In this document: positions 1 to 9,250 of the stretch, piece after piece
Position numbering within the stretch: the stretch's first letter is position 1
Layout of the letters: each line of letters starts with the position of its first letter
NCBI RefSeq assembly: GCF_018130785.1
Contig: NZ_JAFCJT010000001.1
Coordinates: 806,001 to 870,000 of the forward strand
Direction: 5' to 3'
Length of the DNA stretch: 64,000 nucleotides
DNA from: Bradyrhizobium liaoningense
Lineage (GTDB): Bacteria; Pseudomonadota; Alphaproteobacteria; Rhizobiales; Xanthobacteraceae
Made by a program: the position numbers and the translations under genes
Notes under the pieces: generated by a model
The model's database searches: none
What the model was told of the DNA's origin: nothing
What the model saw: only the letters and a program-made list of their open reading frames with translations

Positions 1-2
1 GA

Positions 3-623
3 GAGCCCGGCAGCGGCTGCTCGGCAATCGACGGCCTCAACCGCAACCACGCAATCCTCGGCACGAGCGCGTCCTGCATCGCGACCAACCCGTCCGACAT
101 GAGCGTCGCACTTGTCGCGCTCGGTGCGCTCGTGCACATCGCAGGTCCCTCCGGCCAGCGCGCGATCGCATTGATCGATTTCCATCGACTCCCGGAGGAC
201 AAACCCCATGTCGATACAAATCTCGGCACCGGCGAGATCATCGCGGCCGTCGAACTTCCCAAGCACGGCTTTGCCCGCAACTACAGCTATCTGAAAATCC
301 GCGACCGGCTGTCCTATGCTTTTGCTTTGGTCTCGGTCGCGGCCGCGCTCGAACTGGATGGCAACGCGATCAGCGAAGCCCGCCTGGCGCTCGGCGGCGT
401 GGCTCACAAGCCCTGGCGCAGCCTTGAGGCCGAAGCGGCGTTGCGTGGGCGGGCGGCGACGCCGGATCACTTCTCACGCGCGGCCGATCTGCTGCTGCAG
501 GGGGCAACGTCCCGCGCACATAACCGTTTCAAGATCGAGCTCGCACGCCGCGCCATCGTGCGCACGCTGATACAAGCCGCCGGCGCCACGCCGCAATCGC
601 AGGCTCACAAGAAAATCGCGTGA
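3..623 (+). CDS. Molybdenum hydroxylase FAD-binding subunit (YagS/PaoB-like), 5' truncated
   Basis: The open frame runs in from before the window. The visible part starts with a segment typical of the FAD-binding medium subunit of xanthine dehydrogenase/aldehyde oxidase enzymes (GCSAIDGLNRNHAILGTS, then CIATNPSDM), followed by the CO-dehydrogenase flavoprotein C-terminal domain (roughly the last 100 residues, with the LSYAFALVSVAAAL region). This subunit passes electrons from the Fe-S subunit to FAD. The large molybdenum subunit starts 7 bases after its stop, so the two are one operon; the small [2Fe-2S] subunit would be expected just upstream, outside the window. The resemblance is to the E. 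coli YagTSR (PaoABC) aldehyde oxidoreductase type rather than to purine-specific xanthine dehydrogenase. The substrate cannot be read from the sequence. Confidence 0.88.
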   Translation, partial: EPGSGCSAIDGLNRNHAILGTSASCIATNPSDMSVALVALGALVHIAGPSGQRAIALIDFHRLPEDKPHVDTNLGTGEIIAAVELPKHGFARNYSYLKIRDRLSYAFALVSVAAALELDGNAISEARLALGGVAHKPWRSLEAEAALRGRAATPDHFSRAADLLLQGATSRAHNRFKIELARRAIVRTLIQAAGATPQSQAHKKIA

Positions 624-630
624 GGGACCG

Positions 631-2835
631 ATGAACGCCTATGTCGGAACGCCAACGTCCCGCATCGATGGCCGCGCCAAGGTCACCGGAGCCGCCAAAT
701 ATGCCGGCGAATTTTCGGCAGACGGTCTCCTCTATGGCTTCGTCGTCGAGGCCACGATTCCGCGCGGACGCATCGCTCGCATCGACGCCGGCGACGCGCT
801 GCAAGTGAAGGGCGTGGTCGACGTGCTCACGCATGCGCATCGTCCGCCCCTCGCCGACAATGACGATGCCTGGAAGGACGAGGTGGCGCCGGAGAAGGGC
901 TCGCCCTTCCGCCCGCTCTATGACGACAGGATCAGGTTCAACGGCCAGCCGATCGCGCTCGTCGTGGCGGATGACTGGGAAACCGCCAAATTCGCCGCGA
1001 CCCGCGTGCGTGTTGAATACGATCGGGAGGCATTTGCGACCGATCTCGAATCCGAACATGGCAAGGCCGGCAAACTGGATCGGCCGCACAAGCCGCGCGG
1101 CGACGCCGCCGCGGCGCTGGCTGGGGCCGCTGTGCGGCACCAGGCGGATTACGTCCTCCCGACCGAGCACCACAACCCGATGGAGCTCTATGCGACCACG
1201 GTGGTCCGCGACGGCAGCGGCAGGCTGACCGTCCATGACAAGACGCAAGGCGTCCAGAACGTCCACAAATTTCTATGCAGTGTGTTCAACAAGAAGCCCG
1301 ATGATCTCCGCGTGGTCTCGCCCTATGTCGGCGGCGCCTTCGGCTCCGGATTGCGGCCGCAATACCAGGTGGTGCTGGCGGTGCTTGCCGCGCTCGAACT
1401 CAAGCGATCCGTTCGTGTCGTGCTGACGCGGCAGCAGATGTACGGGCTCGGCTACCGGCCCATGACCATCGAGCGTGTCGCGCTCGGCGCAAGGCCCGAC
1501 GGCACGCTCGATGCCGTCACGCACGAGGCCACTGCCGTGACTTCGCGCTACGAGGATTTTTCGCGCAATGACACCGGCTGGGCGGAACAGCTGTACAAAA
1601 GTCCGAACAGCCTCTTCTCCCACAAGCTCGTCGATCTCGACCTCTCCACACCCTGCGACATGCGCGCGCCCGGGGCCGCGTCCGGCGTCTGCGCGCTCGA
1701 ATGCGCCATGGACGAGCTGGCCGTCGCGCTCAAGCTCGACCCGATCGAGCTGCGATTGAAATGCTATTCGGACCGTGACCAGAGTGAAGACCTGCCCTAC
1801 ACCAGCAAGCAGCTGCGCGAATGCTACGCCCGCGGCGCGGAAGCCTTCGGCTGGACCCGGCGCAATCCTGCGCCGCGCTCCATGCGCGACGGCAAGGAGC
1901 TGGTCGGCTGGGGCATGGCGACGGGGGTGTGGGAGGCGCTTCAGATGCCGGTCGCCGTCCGCATCGTGCTGACGTCGAACGGCCATGCCGAAGTATCCTG
2001 CGCCGCGTCCGATATCGGCACCGGCACCTACACCATCGTGGCACAAGTGGCCGCCGACGCACTCGGGCTGCCGATCGAGAATATCGACGTGAAGCTTGCC
2101 GATTCAACCTTGCCGCAGGCCCCCGTCGAAGGCGGTTCCTGGATGGCGGCGTCGAGCGCGCACGCCGTGCTGGGCGCGGCCGAAGACATTCGCCTGGAGC
2201 TCGCACGGCTCGCCAAGGCGGTGCCCGCCTCGCCCCTCGGCGGCGTCGATGCGCCCGACGTGATCCTTGTCGACGGCACGATCGCCAAGGCCGGCGACAA
2301 GGCGCGTGCCGTCTCGATCGCCGATGCGATGCGCCACGGCAAGCTCGAGCGGATCGAGAAGCAGAAGCTCAACCATTTCGCGGAGGACAAGTCGCACGCG
2401 CGCAACACCCATTCGGCGGTCTTCGCCGAGGTCAAGGTCGACGAAGAATTGGGCGTCATTCGCGTCACGCGCGTCGTGAGCGCGGTCGCAGCCGGCCGTA
2501 TCCTCAATACCAAGACCGGCCGCAGCCAGATCATGGGCGGCGTGGTCTGGGGCATCGGAATGGCGCTGCACGAGGAGACGGTGATGGATCACCGCTTCGG
2601 CCGGATCATGAACGCGAACATCGCCGAGTACCACATTCCCGTGAATGCCGACGTTCACGACATCGACGTCATTTTCGTCGACGAACCCGACGACCGGATC
2701 AACAGGCTGGGCGTCAAGGGCCTTGGCGAGATCGGCATCGTCGGCGTACCTGCGGCAATCGCGAACGCGGTCTATCACGCCACCGGCAAGCGCATCCGGC
2801 GCTTCCCGATCACGCTGGACAAGTTGCTGGACTGA
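631..2835 (+). CDS. Molybdenum hydroxylase large (Moco-binding) subunit, YagR/PaoC-like
   Basis: A 734-residue protein of the xanthine dehydrogenase/aldehyde oxidoreductase molybdopterin-binding family. The N-terminal a/b hammerhead domain begins at RIDGRAKVTGAAKYAGEF. The Moco-binding region contains PYVGGAFGSG (near residue 235) and a glycine-rich GVKGLGEIGIVG near the C-terminus, which contains the usual catalytic glutamate position. Length fits the YagR/PaoC group, which are separate large subunits of about 730 residues. It sits 7 bases after the FAD-subunit stop codon and is the last gene of that operon. It oxidises aldehydes or N-heterocycles using water-derived oxygen; the exact substrate is not determinable here. 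The adenine deaminase at 15-17 kb is too far away to argue for a purine role. Confidence 0.9.
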   Translation: MNAYVGTPTSRIDGRAKVTGAAKYAGEFSADGLLYGFVVEATIPRGRIARIDAGDALQVKGVVDVLTHAHRPPLADNDDAWKDEVAPEKGSPFRPLYDDRIRFNGQPIALVVADDWETAKFAATRVRVEYDREAFATDLESEHGKAGKLDRPHKPRGDAAAALAGAAVRHQADYVLPTEHHNPMELYATTVVRDGSGRLTVHDKTQGVQNVHKFLCSVFNKKPDDLRVVSPYVGGAFGSGLRPQYQVVLAVLAALELKRSVRVVLTRQQMYGLGYRPMTIERVALGARPDGTLDAVTHEATAVTSRYEDFSRNDTGWAEQLYKSPNSLFSHKLVDLDLSTPCDMRAPGAASGVCALECAMDELAVALKLDPIELRLKCYSDRDQSEDLPYTSKQLRECYARGAEAFGWTRRNPAPRSMRDGKELVGWGMATGVWEALQMPVAVRIVLTSNGHAEVSCAASDIGTGTYTIVAQVAADALGLPIENIDVKLADSTLPQAPVEGGSWMAASSAHAVLGAAEDIRLELARLAKAVPASPLGGVDAPDVILVDGTIAKAGDKARAVSIADAMRHGKLERIEKQKLNHFAEDKSHARNTHSAVFAEVKVDEELGVIRVTRVVSAVAAGRILNTKTGRSQIMGGVVWGIGMALHEETVMDHRFGRIMNANIAEYHIPVNADVHDIDVIFVDEPDDRINRLGVKGLGEIGIVGVPAAIANAVYHATGKRIRRFPITLDKLLD

Positions 2836-2932
2836 TCGCCCGTCACACGAACCCCGCCGGATCGCGCGACTGTCATAAAACTGTCATCGAAAGTGCAGAG
2901 ACCTGCCAGTCTCTGTACATTCGGGACACACC

Positions 2933-5290
2933 ATGGATTATTTCAAGCGCTTCAACTTCCTGTTCGCTGCACCGGTGTTCGACGCCGACGATCTGGAAGG
3001 CATCCGCTTCAACCAGATTGTCGAGGAGATCCAGCGCTCCGGCTTCGAGGTCGTGAGGGCCCGCAGGTTGGAGGACGCCGAGATCGCGGTGCAGACCGAC
3101 GCCGCGATCGGCTGCATGGTGGTGGACTGGGGCAAGAAGGGCCTTGAGGGGAAGACCTCGGCGCTGATCAACCTGATGCGGCGCCGCGGCCTCGACTTCC
3201 CGATCATCCTCCTGATCCGACGCAAGCGCTTCGAGGATTTGCCGGTCGAGGTGCTCGACTTCATCGACGGCTATGTCTTCCTGTCCGAGGAGACGCCGAC
3301 CTTCATCGCCAAGAATTTGATCAGCCGGCTCAAGCAATATGCCGAGAACCTGAAAACGCCGTTCTTCGGCGCGCTGGTCGATTATGCCGAGGAAGGCAAC
3401 CAGCTCTGGACCTGTCCGGGTCACAATGGCGGCGTGTTCTACAACCGCAGTCCGATCGGCCGGGTCTTCGTCGAGCATCTCGGCGAATCCGTGTTCCGCG
3501 ACGACCTCGACAATTCCGTGCTCGACCTCGGCGACCTCCTCACCCATGAGGGCCCGGCGCTGAAGGCGCAGAAGGAAGCAGCAGCGATCTTCGGCGCGGA
3601 GAAGACCTATTTCGTGCTCAACGGCACCTCGACCTCGAACAAGGTCGCGCTCGGCGCCCTCGTCACCGACGGCGACCTCGTGCTGTTCGACCGCAACAAC
3701 CACAAGGCCGCCCATCACGGCGCACTGATGATCAATGGCGGCATCCCGATCTACGTGCCGACCATCCGCAATGCCTGGGGCCTGATCGGCCCGATGCGCT
3801 GGGACATGCTCGACGAAAAGACGATGCGCGAGGCGATCCGCAATCATCCGCTGGTGACGGACAAGGATGCCTGGCGCAAGGAGCGGCCGTTCCGCGTTGC
3901 CGTGGTCGAGCAGTGCACCTATGACGGCTCGATCCACAGCGCCGAGATGATCCTGCAGCGCATCGGCCATCTCTGCGAATACATCCTGTTCGACGAGGCC
4001 TGGGCCGGCTTCATGAAATTCCATCCACTTTATGCCGGCCGCTTCGCCATGGGGCTGGCGAATCTTCCCCCCGAAGCGCCCGGCATCATCGCGACGCAAT
4101 CCACCCACAAGCAGCTCGCGAGCTTCTCTCAGGCCTCCCAGATCCATATCAAGGACCGCCATATCCGCGGCCAGAAGCGGCGCGTCGAACACCGCCGCTT
4201 CAACGAAAGCTTCATGCAGCACGCCTCGACCTCGCCGTTCTACCCGCTGTTTGCCTCGCTCGACGTCGGCGCGCAGATGATGAAGGGCCGCTCCGGCGAG
4301 GTCCTTTGGGACGACACGATCCGGCTCGGCATCGAGCTGCGCAAGAAGATTCGCGCGATGCGCCGGGAGTTCGAGGAGAAGGAGCAAAATCCGGATCGCC
4401 GCTGGTTCTTCGAGCCCTTCGTTCCCGATCGCGTCGCCATTCCCGACGTCAGCCGTCCCGGCGCCGCGCACAACGTCGCTTGGGAGACCCTCTCAACCGA
4501 TGAGCTCGCCACCAATCCGGCGCTGTGGCAGCTCTCGCCAGATACCAACTGGCACGGCTTCCCGGACCTTGCGGAAGGCTTTGCCATGACCGATCCGAAC
4601 AAGCTGACCTTGCTCACCCCCGGCTTCGACCGCACCACCGGCGCCTATGCCGAGCACGGCATTCCCGCGCCTGTGGTCGCGCAGTATCTGCGCGAGAACC
4701 GCATCGTCCCTGAGAAGAACGACCTCAACTCCCTGCTCTTCCTGCTCACCCCTGGCGTCGAGGCGAGCAAAGCCGGCACGCTGATCTCCGGCCTCGTCGC
4801 GTTCAAGAGGCTGCACGACGACAATGCGCTGCTGGCCGACGCGATCCCGGAATTCTATCAGCGGCGGCAGGCGCGCTATGCCGGCGTGCGGCTGCGCGAT
4901 CTCTGCGGCCAAATGCATCGCTTCTTCCGGGATGCCAACGTCAGTGCACTTCAGGCACGGCAGTTCATGCCCGAGCACATGCCCGAGATCGCGATGTCGC
5001 CCCGCGATGCCGCGCGCTATCTGTTCAAGAACGACGTCGACTATTTACCGATCGAGGCGATCGCAGGCCGCATCGCCACCACGCCCTTCGTGGTCTATCC
5101 ACCCGGCATCGCCACCATCGTGCCCGGCGAGCGGCTGACGGAACGGGCCAAGCCCATGGTGGATTATCTCAAGATGTTCGAGACCTGCTTCAACACGTTC
5201 CCGGGGTTCGATGTGGAAATCCAGGGCGTCTACAAGGAGATCGATGCGCAGGGCCGCATCGGGCTCTATACTTACGTCGTTGCCGAGTAG
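2933..5290 (+). CDS. Orn/Lys/Arg decarboxylase, PLP-dependent (fold III, inducible/biodegradative type)
   Basis: A 785-residue protein with the domain order of biodegradative arginine/lysine/ornithine decarboxylases. It has an N-terminal wing (response-regulator-like, about 1-130), a large PLP domain starting at TCPGHNGG (about residue 160), the PLP lysine in STHKQ (Lys393), and a C-terminal domain ending in YTYVVAE. Substrate is a basic amino acid; the product is a polyamine precursor and CO2. Such enzymes serve acid resistance or polyamine supply in the cytoplasm. The sequence does not let me choose between arginine and lysine; the length and the GRIGLYTY-type ending are shared across the family. 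The ATG at 2933 is preceded by a 97-base gap from the previous gene. An acetyltransferase follows immediately, suggesting cotranscription. Confidence 0.9.
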   Translation: MDYFKRFNFLFAAPVFDADDLEGIRFNQIVEEIQRSGFEVVRARRLEDAEIAVQTDAAIGCMVVDWGKKGLEGKTSALINLMRRRGLDFPIILLIRRKRFEDLPVEVLDFIDGYVFLSEETPTFIAKNLISRLKQYAENLKTPFFGALVDYAEEGNQLWTCPGHNGGVFYNRSPIGRVFVEHLGESVFRDDLDNSVLDLGDLLTHEGPALKAQKEAAAIFGAEKTYFVLNGTSTSNKVALGALVTDGDLVLFDRNNHKAAHHGALMINGGIPIYVPTIRNAWGLIGPMRWDMLDEKTMREAIRNHPLVTDKDAWRKERPFRVAVVEQCTYDGSIHSAEMILQRIGHLCEYILFDEAWAGFMKFHPLYAGRFAMGLANLPPEAPGIIATQSTHKQLASFSQASQIHIKDRHIRGQKRRVEHRRFNESFMQHASTSPFYPLFASLDVGAQMMKGRSGEVLWDDTIRLGIELRKKIRAMRREFEEKEQNPDRRWFFEPFVPDRVAIPDVSRPGAAHNVAWETLSTDELATNPALWQLSPDTNWHGFPDLAEGFAMTDPNKLTLLTPGFDRTTGAYAEHGIPAPVVAQYLRENRIVPEKNDLNSLLFLLTPGVEASKAGTLISGLVAFKRLHDDNALLADAIPEFYQRRQARYAGVRLRDLCGQMHRFFRDANVSALQARQFMPEHMPEIAMSPRDAARYLFKNDVDYLPIEAIAGRIATTPFVVYPPGIATIVPGERLTERAKPMVDYLKMFETCFNTFPGFDVEIQGVYKEIDAQGRIGLYTYVVAE

Positions 5291-5875
5291 GTGCTGATGA
5301 ACGAAACAGCGATTGCCCGCCAAGATGAAGAGCCGGTCCTGGTCCGGCCCTCACGCGAGAGCGATGTCGAGGCGATGCTGGCGATCTATCGCCATCACGT
5401 CCGCAATGGGGTGCCGCGCGACGTCGAGGGAACCGGCGCACCCGAACCGGACGATCTGCGCGACCGCCGCAAGAATTTGAAGCAGACCCGCCTGCCGCAT
5501 CTGGTCGCGACCTACCGCGGCGAGGTGGTCGGCTATGCCTATGCCGTGCTGTTCCGCAAGCGCCCGGCCTATCGATTCACCGCCAAGCATTCGATCTACG
5601 TCCACCACGAGCATCTCGGCCGCGGCGTCGGACGGCTGCTACTCCAGGGAATGATCGACGCTTGTGCGGCGGCCGGCTTCCGCCAGATGATCGGTTATAT
5701 CGATGCCGACAACGCGCCGTCGCTGGCGCTGCACGAGAGGTTCGGCTTCGCGCGCGCCGGCCTGCTCTGCGGCGTCGCCTATCGGCACGGCCGCTGGTCC
5801 GACACCGTCATGGTGCAGCGCTCGCTCGGCGCCGGTGTCACCGCCCCACCTCCTGTCACGGCGCCGGGCCGCTAG
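5291..5875 (+). CDS. GNAT-family N-acetyltransferase (phosphinothricin acetyltransferase-like)
   Basis: A 194-residue acetyl-CoA-dependent N-acetyltransferase. The N-terminal RPSRESDVEAMLAIYRHHV and the acetyl-CoA loop HLGRGVGRLLLQGMI (about residues 104-119) are typical of the Pat/YncA subgroup, which acetylates small amines such as phosphinothricin or methionine sulfone. The substrate here is unknown. The first start is a GTG at 5291, directly after the stop codon of the decarboxylase; an ATG two codons later (5297) is equally possible. Tight linkage to the decarboxylase makes a polyamine or amino acid substrate attractive, but that is inference. The C-terminal 20 residues are proline/alanine-rich and probably disordered. 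Confidence 0.85.
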   Translation: MLMNETAIARQDEEPVLVRPSRESDVEAMLAIYRHHVRNGVPRDVEGTGAPEPDDLRDRRKNLKQTRLPHLVATYRGEVVGYAYAVLFRKRPAYRFTAKHSIYVHHEHLGRGVGRLLLQGMIDACAAAGFRQMIGYIDADNAPSLALHERFGFARAGLLCGVAYRHGRWSDTVMVQRSLGAGVTAPPPVTAPGR

Positions 5876-5876
5876 A

Positions 5877-5912
5877 GCACGATCCGGACCCGAGGGGCCG
5901 CGTTAGCGTAAG
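5877..5912. repeat. Dispersed intergenic repeat, copy 1 (inverted relative to 31746-31784)
   Basis: The segment starting AGCACGATCCGGACCC and continuing to the GCGTTAGCG end is, read on the minus strand, nearly identical to 31746-31784 (CGCTAACGCGGCCC..GGATCATGC). It lies just after the acetyltransferase stop codon. Such short repeats near gene ends are common in bradyrhizobial genomes. Confidence 0.6.
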
Positions 5913-6021
5913 GTGCACAGCGGTTTTTTCAAACGCGGAACGCATTTGCGCGGAGATCATGCTCAGGCAATCAACCAGACCGCGATGACGATTCATGCCG
6001 ATCTCATCGCGTCTTGGATCC

Positions 6022-6234
6022 TCACGACGGAAAGTCGGCCGGTCTGACCTGGATGCGGTCGGCATGCAGCGACCAGTGATGCAACGCCTGGTCCTTGCAG
6101 AATTTTGCCTTCGCCCGCTCCGTGGCTTCGTTCTCGTCGTTGGCGTCGATCTCGAGCGTGCCCTGACAAACCTCGATCTGCCGGCCGTACTGGCCGAGCA
6201 CGTCCTTCATGAACCTGACGACATAAGTTGACAT
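6022..6234 (-). CDS. Small conserved-looking protein, function unknown
   Basis: A 70-residue protein (MSTYVVRFMKDVLGQYGRQI...). The start at 6234 is preceded by a strong ribosome site (AGGAGG, 5 bases before the ATG), which decides it over a longer frame beginning at 6285. The sequence has a mixed alpha/beta look with charged ends and ends in HADRIQVRPADFPS; there is no signal peptide or membrane segment. It stands alone, divergent from the ornithine-cyclodeaminase-family gene. I do not recognise a named family. Confidence 0.65.
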   Translation of the reverse strand: MSTYVVRFMKDVLGQYGRQIEVCQGTLEIDANDENEATERAKAKFCKDQALHHWSLHADRIQVRPADFPS

Positions 6235-6398
6235 GGGACCTCCTGCCTGCCCCCCCGGCCAGCCCCGGCGGCACTCTAATCCCATTTATCCCGGATGTGG
6301 GAGGGGGAATTTGACGCGGATCAAGACGATCAGGCGGTGCGGCAATCCATTTGCGGAACCGGCCGTCCGGGTCTAAGCCGCAATGCCGGCCTACACCT

Positions 6399-7355
6399 AT
6401 GAGGACCCTTCCCTTGCACTTTGTCTCCGACACCGAAGTCACGAAAGCCCTGACGTTTCCGATCCTCATTGCGGCCCTGGAGGAAGCGCATCGCCGGCCG
6501 AAGATGGAGGTTCTCGACGCCTTCCTTGGAGACGAGAAAGGGCAATACGTCATCCGGAGCGCGGTCGATCCCAGCCGGTACATGGCGAGCAAGATGTTCA
6601 CGAGCTTCCCGGCCAATCTTGCGGAGGGGAAGATGCCGGCGGTGCAGGCCGTGTGCGTGCTGTTCGACGGCACCAACGGACGGCCGTTGGCGGCGATGGA
6701 CGGCACCGAGATCACGCATTGGCGCACCGCCGCCGACTCCGCTCTGGGCACGAAACTGCTCGCCCCGCCCGGTCCCAAGACGCTGCTTTGCGTCGGTGCC
6801 GGTGAAATGTCCGAATGGCTGATCCGGGGCCATCGCACCGTGCGGCCGTCGCTGCAACGCGTGCTGATCTGGAATCGAAGCCCGGACCGCGCCGCGGATC
6901 TCGCCCGGCGTTTGGCGGAGGACGGCGTGAAGGCGGAAACGGTCACGGATCTCGATGCCGCCACGCGTGAGGCCGACGTCATCACCACCTGCACCCGCGC
7001 GCATCAACCGCTGATCAAGGGAAAAAACTTGCGGCCGGGCACGCATCTGGACCTCGTCGGCGGCTACACGCCGCAAACACGCGAGGCTGATGACGAGTCA
7101 GCAAAGCTGTCGCGTGTCTTCGTGGACCGGCGGGAGCCCGCCTTCCACGGGGTCGGCGACATCCTGCAACCGATCGCAAGCGGCGCGATCAGCGAAACGG
7201 ACGTCCTCGGCGACCTCTACGACCTCGCCAGCGGTCGCGTGCAAGGGCGCATCTCACCGTCCGACATCACCTTCTTCAAGAACGCCGGCGGCGGTCATCT
7301 CGACCTCATGACTTGCGAAGCCGTGTTCCAGCAGCTCGGCGCAAAGCTGGGGTAG
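6399..7355 (+). CDS. Ornithine cyclodeaminase / mu-crystallin family protein
   Basis: A 318-residue NAD(P)-dependent protein. The N-terminal half carries the family signature (YMASKMFTSFPAN..., the substrate-contacting Lys in ASKMF) and the C-terminal half a Rossmann fold with VGAGEMSEW (about residue 130), followed by VLIWNRSPDRA. Family members catalyse ornithine cyclodeamination, alanine dehydrogenation or imine reduction; the name cannot be narrowed here. The ATG at 6399 was chosen because the family begins about there; an in-frame extension to 6351 lacks family sequence. It is a single gene, between a small divergent gene and a convergent flagellar-rod-like gene. Confidence 0.85.
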   Translation: MRTLPLHFVSDTEVTKALTFPILIAALEEAHRRPKMEVLDAFLGDEKGQYVIRSAVDPSRYMASKMFTSFPANLAEGKMPAVQAVCVLFDGTNGRPLAAMDGTEITHWRTAADSALGTKLLAPPGPKTLLCVGAGEMSEWLIRGHRTVRPSLQRVLIWNRSPDRAADLARRLAEDGVKAETVTDLDAATREADVITTCTRAHQPLIKGKNLRPGTHLDLVGGYTPQTREADDESAKLSRVFVDRREPAFHGVGDILQPIASGAISETDVLGDLYDLASGRVQGRISPSDITFFKNAGGGHLDLMTCEAVFQQLGAKLG

Positions 7356-7389
7356 ACGCCTTACCCCGGGACAGAGCCGACATCAGCGA

Positions 7390-7839
7390 TCACGTCTTGA
7401 TGTCGAGTAGCGTGTCTTCCGTCTCGGCGTAGGCTTGAATGACCTTCGCATTGGCAATGAAGCTGTACTTTGCGGTCGCCAGTTGAACGAACTCGCTGGC
7501 GAGATCGACATTCGGCGCAGCGACCAGACCGTCCTGGTTTGCGAAGGGAGCGGTTGGGTCAGATTGCGCGGTATAGCTCGGCGAAACCGTCGACACGGTC
7601 GCAATGGTCCCGCCGGACGTCGAGCCGCTCGACTGGGAGACCTGATCGACTCGCAGCGGCACATAGGCCGCGGGAAACGTCGGACCAATGCTCGAACTGC
7701 CCGCACCGGCCGCTGCGCCCGATCCGCCTGACGCAGGCAGCGGGCCGGTCGTTTGAACGTTGGCGATATTGCTCGCGGCCACGTTCACACGCAAACTCGC
7801 GGCAGAAAGTCCGGATGTCGCAATCGAAACTATGCTCAT
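7390..7839 (-). CDS. FlgC-like flagellar basal-body rod family protein
   Basis: A 149-residue protein opening with MSIVSIATSGLSAASLRVNVAASNIANVQTTG, the Flg_bb_rod signature (helix plus ASNIAN) found in rod and hook proteins. It ends with a C-terminal Flg_bbr-like helix (ASEFVQLATAKYSFIANAKVIQA). The middle (about residues 35-60) is a Gly/Ala/Ser-rich insertion. Length is close to FlgC (about 135-140). No other flagellar gene is nearby, so this is an orphan copy. The start at 7839 matches the family N-terminus; an upstream in-frame ATG at 7875 would add 12 non-homologous residues. Confidence 0.8.
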   Translation of the reverse strand: MSIVSIATSGLSAASLRVNVAASNIANVQTTGPLPASGGSGAAAGAGSSSIGPTFPAAYVPLRVDQVSQSSGSTSGGTIATVSTVSPSYTAQSDPTAPFANQDGLVAAPNVDLASEFVQLATAKYSFIANAKVIQAYAETEDTLLDIKT

Positions 7840-7956
7840 GAACCCTGATCTACAGGACAAGTCATACGCGTTCATTCACGCCATCGGTAAAATCCGCCGC
7901 GTTCTATTTTCAGCCTCGTAACCAACAATCGGAGCGCAATAGCCCTTCGCGCGCCC

Positions 7957-9006
7957 CTACCCCGGCATCACGCCAAACGCCTGCTTGAAGCGCTCGGCAT
8001 AGCGCGGCCAGACCTCGGGATTGATGATGCGCGGCGGGCGTTTGCCGTCGAGCGTCTCCAAGACCTGCTCGGCGGCGATACGGCCCATGTTCTGGCGCGC
8101 CTCGATCGTAACGCCTGCGGTATGGGGGCTCGCCAGCACGTTGTCGAACTGGAGCAGCGGATGCTCCGGCGGCGGCGGCTCCTTGGACCAGACGTCGAGA
8201 CCGGCACCGGCGATACGCTTGTCGCGCAGAGCCTGGAGCAGCGCGTCCTCGTCATGGATGAAGCCGCGCGCGGTCGTGATGAAATAGGCATGCGGCTGCA
8301 TCAGCGCGAATTCGCGCGTGCTGATCATGTTGCGGCTGCGCTTGTCGAGCGGGCAGGAGATCGAGACGAAATCGGCGCGGCGCAGCAGCTCGTCGAGCTC
8401 GACCTTCTCCCCGCCCCGCTCGGCCATCACCTCGGCCGACAAATACGGGTCATAGGCCAGCACTGTCATGCCGAGCAGGCCCTTGCACAGCGCGGCGATT
8501 CGGCGGCCGACATTGCCGAGGCCGATGATGCCGACGGTCTTGTGCTCGACCTCGTTGCCGACGAGTTCGTTACGGTTGACGTCGCGCTCGCGGCGCAGGC
8601 GGCGGTCGGACTGGATGATGCGCTTGGACAGCGTCAACATCATCGCCAGCGCATGCTCGGCGACGGAATGGGCGTTGCCGCCGGACTGGTTGACGACCAG
8701 CACGCCGGCATCGGTGCAGGCCTCGACATCGACGGGATCGAAGCCCGCCCCATTGCTCGATACCAGCAGCAGGTTCGGCGTACGCTTCAGGAAGGTGGCA
8801 TCAACGTGAAAATGCGGCGCCAGCTCGTCACGGGCGGCGCCGATCTGGTAGACATGGGCGGCACTCAGGATCGGCGCGTAGAAATCCTCGGGACTCTCGT
8901 TCTCGATGCGATCGAGCCGGACGTCGGGCCGCGCCTTCAGGATGTCGATATAGATCGGATTGGCCAGATACTTGACGTAGAAGACGCGCTTGCTGTTGAC
9001 GGACAT
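7957..9006 (-). CDS. D-isomer-specific 2-hydroxyacid dehydrogenase (phosphoglycerate dehydrogenase-like)
   Basis: A 349-residue NAD-dependent dehydrogenase. The NAD-binding domain has VGIIGLGNVGRRIA (about residue 155) and the family motifs SCPLDKRSRNMIS (catalytic Arg region), a Glu-containing GAGLDVWSKEPP, and the catalytic histidine in ASPHTAGVT. It would interconvert a D-2-hydroxyacid and a 2-keto acid. The frame stays open to 9321, but the start at 9006 (MSVNSKRVFYVKYL) begins the catalytic domain. It is divergent from the split TPP-dependent decarboxylase that starts at 9251; since both families act on 2-keto acids, a shared pathway is plausible but not shown. Confidence 0.88.
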   Translation of the reverse strand: MSVNSKRVFYVKYLANPIYIDILKARPDVRLDRIENESPEDFYAPILSAAHVYQIGAARDELAPHFHVDATFLKRTPNLLLVSSNGAGFDPVDVEACTDAGVLVVNQSGGNAHSVAEHALAMMLTLSKRIIQSDRRLRRERDVNRNELVGNEVEHKTVGIIGLGNVGRRIAALCKGLLGMTVLAYDPYLSAEVMAERGGEKVELDELLRRADFVSISCPLDKRSRNMISTREFALMQPHAYFITTARGFIHDEDALLQALRDKRIAGAGLDVWSKEPPPPEHPLLQFDNVLASPHTAGVTIEARQNMGRIAAEQVLETLDGKRPPRIINPEVWPRYAERFKQAFGVMPG

Positions 9007-9250
9007 CAGGACCCTTCCGGCTCTCTCAAGGAGACCCGCAAGGCCAGCGCACCCCACGCCCCATCCATGCGTCCCTCCCGTTTTCTCGTTATCGCCGCTT
9101 ATGACATGGCGGCGCCGGCGACGGCAGGCCGTCTGGCGCAGATCACGGTGCCGGCCCGGACATGTTGACAATCCCGCTGCCTGCGTCAAGTTCGGCAGAC
9201 CGCCGCGACGGCCAGAACCAAGAAGCATGCGCGGCTCAAGGGAGAACGCA

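Noticed and set aside
1..2835. Molybdenum hydroxylase genes considered as purine xanthine dehydrogenase linked to adenine deaminase
   Set aside because: The subunits look like the YagSR/PaoBC aldehyde oxidoreductase type and the deaminase is more than 12 kb away.
2873..4471. 532-codon minus-strand open frame opposite the decarboxylase
   Set aside because: The plus strand has the PLP-lysine motif and full-length family match.
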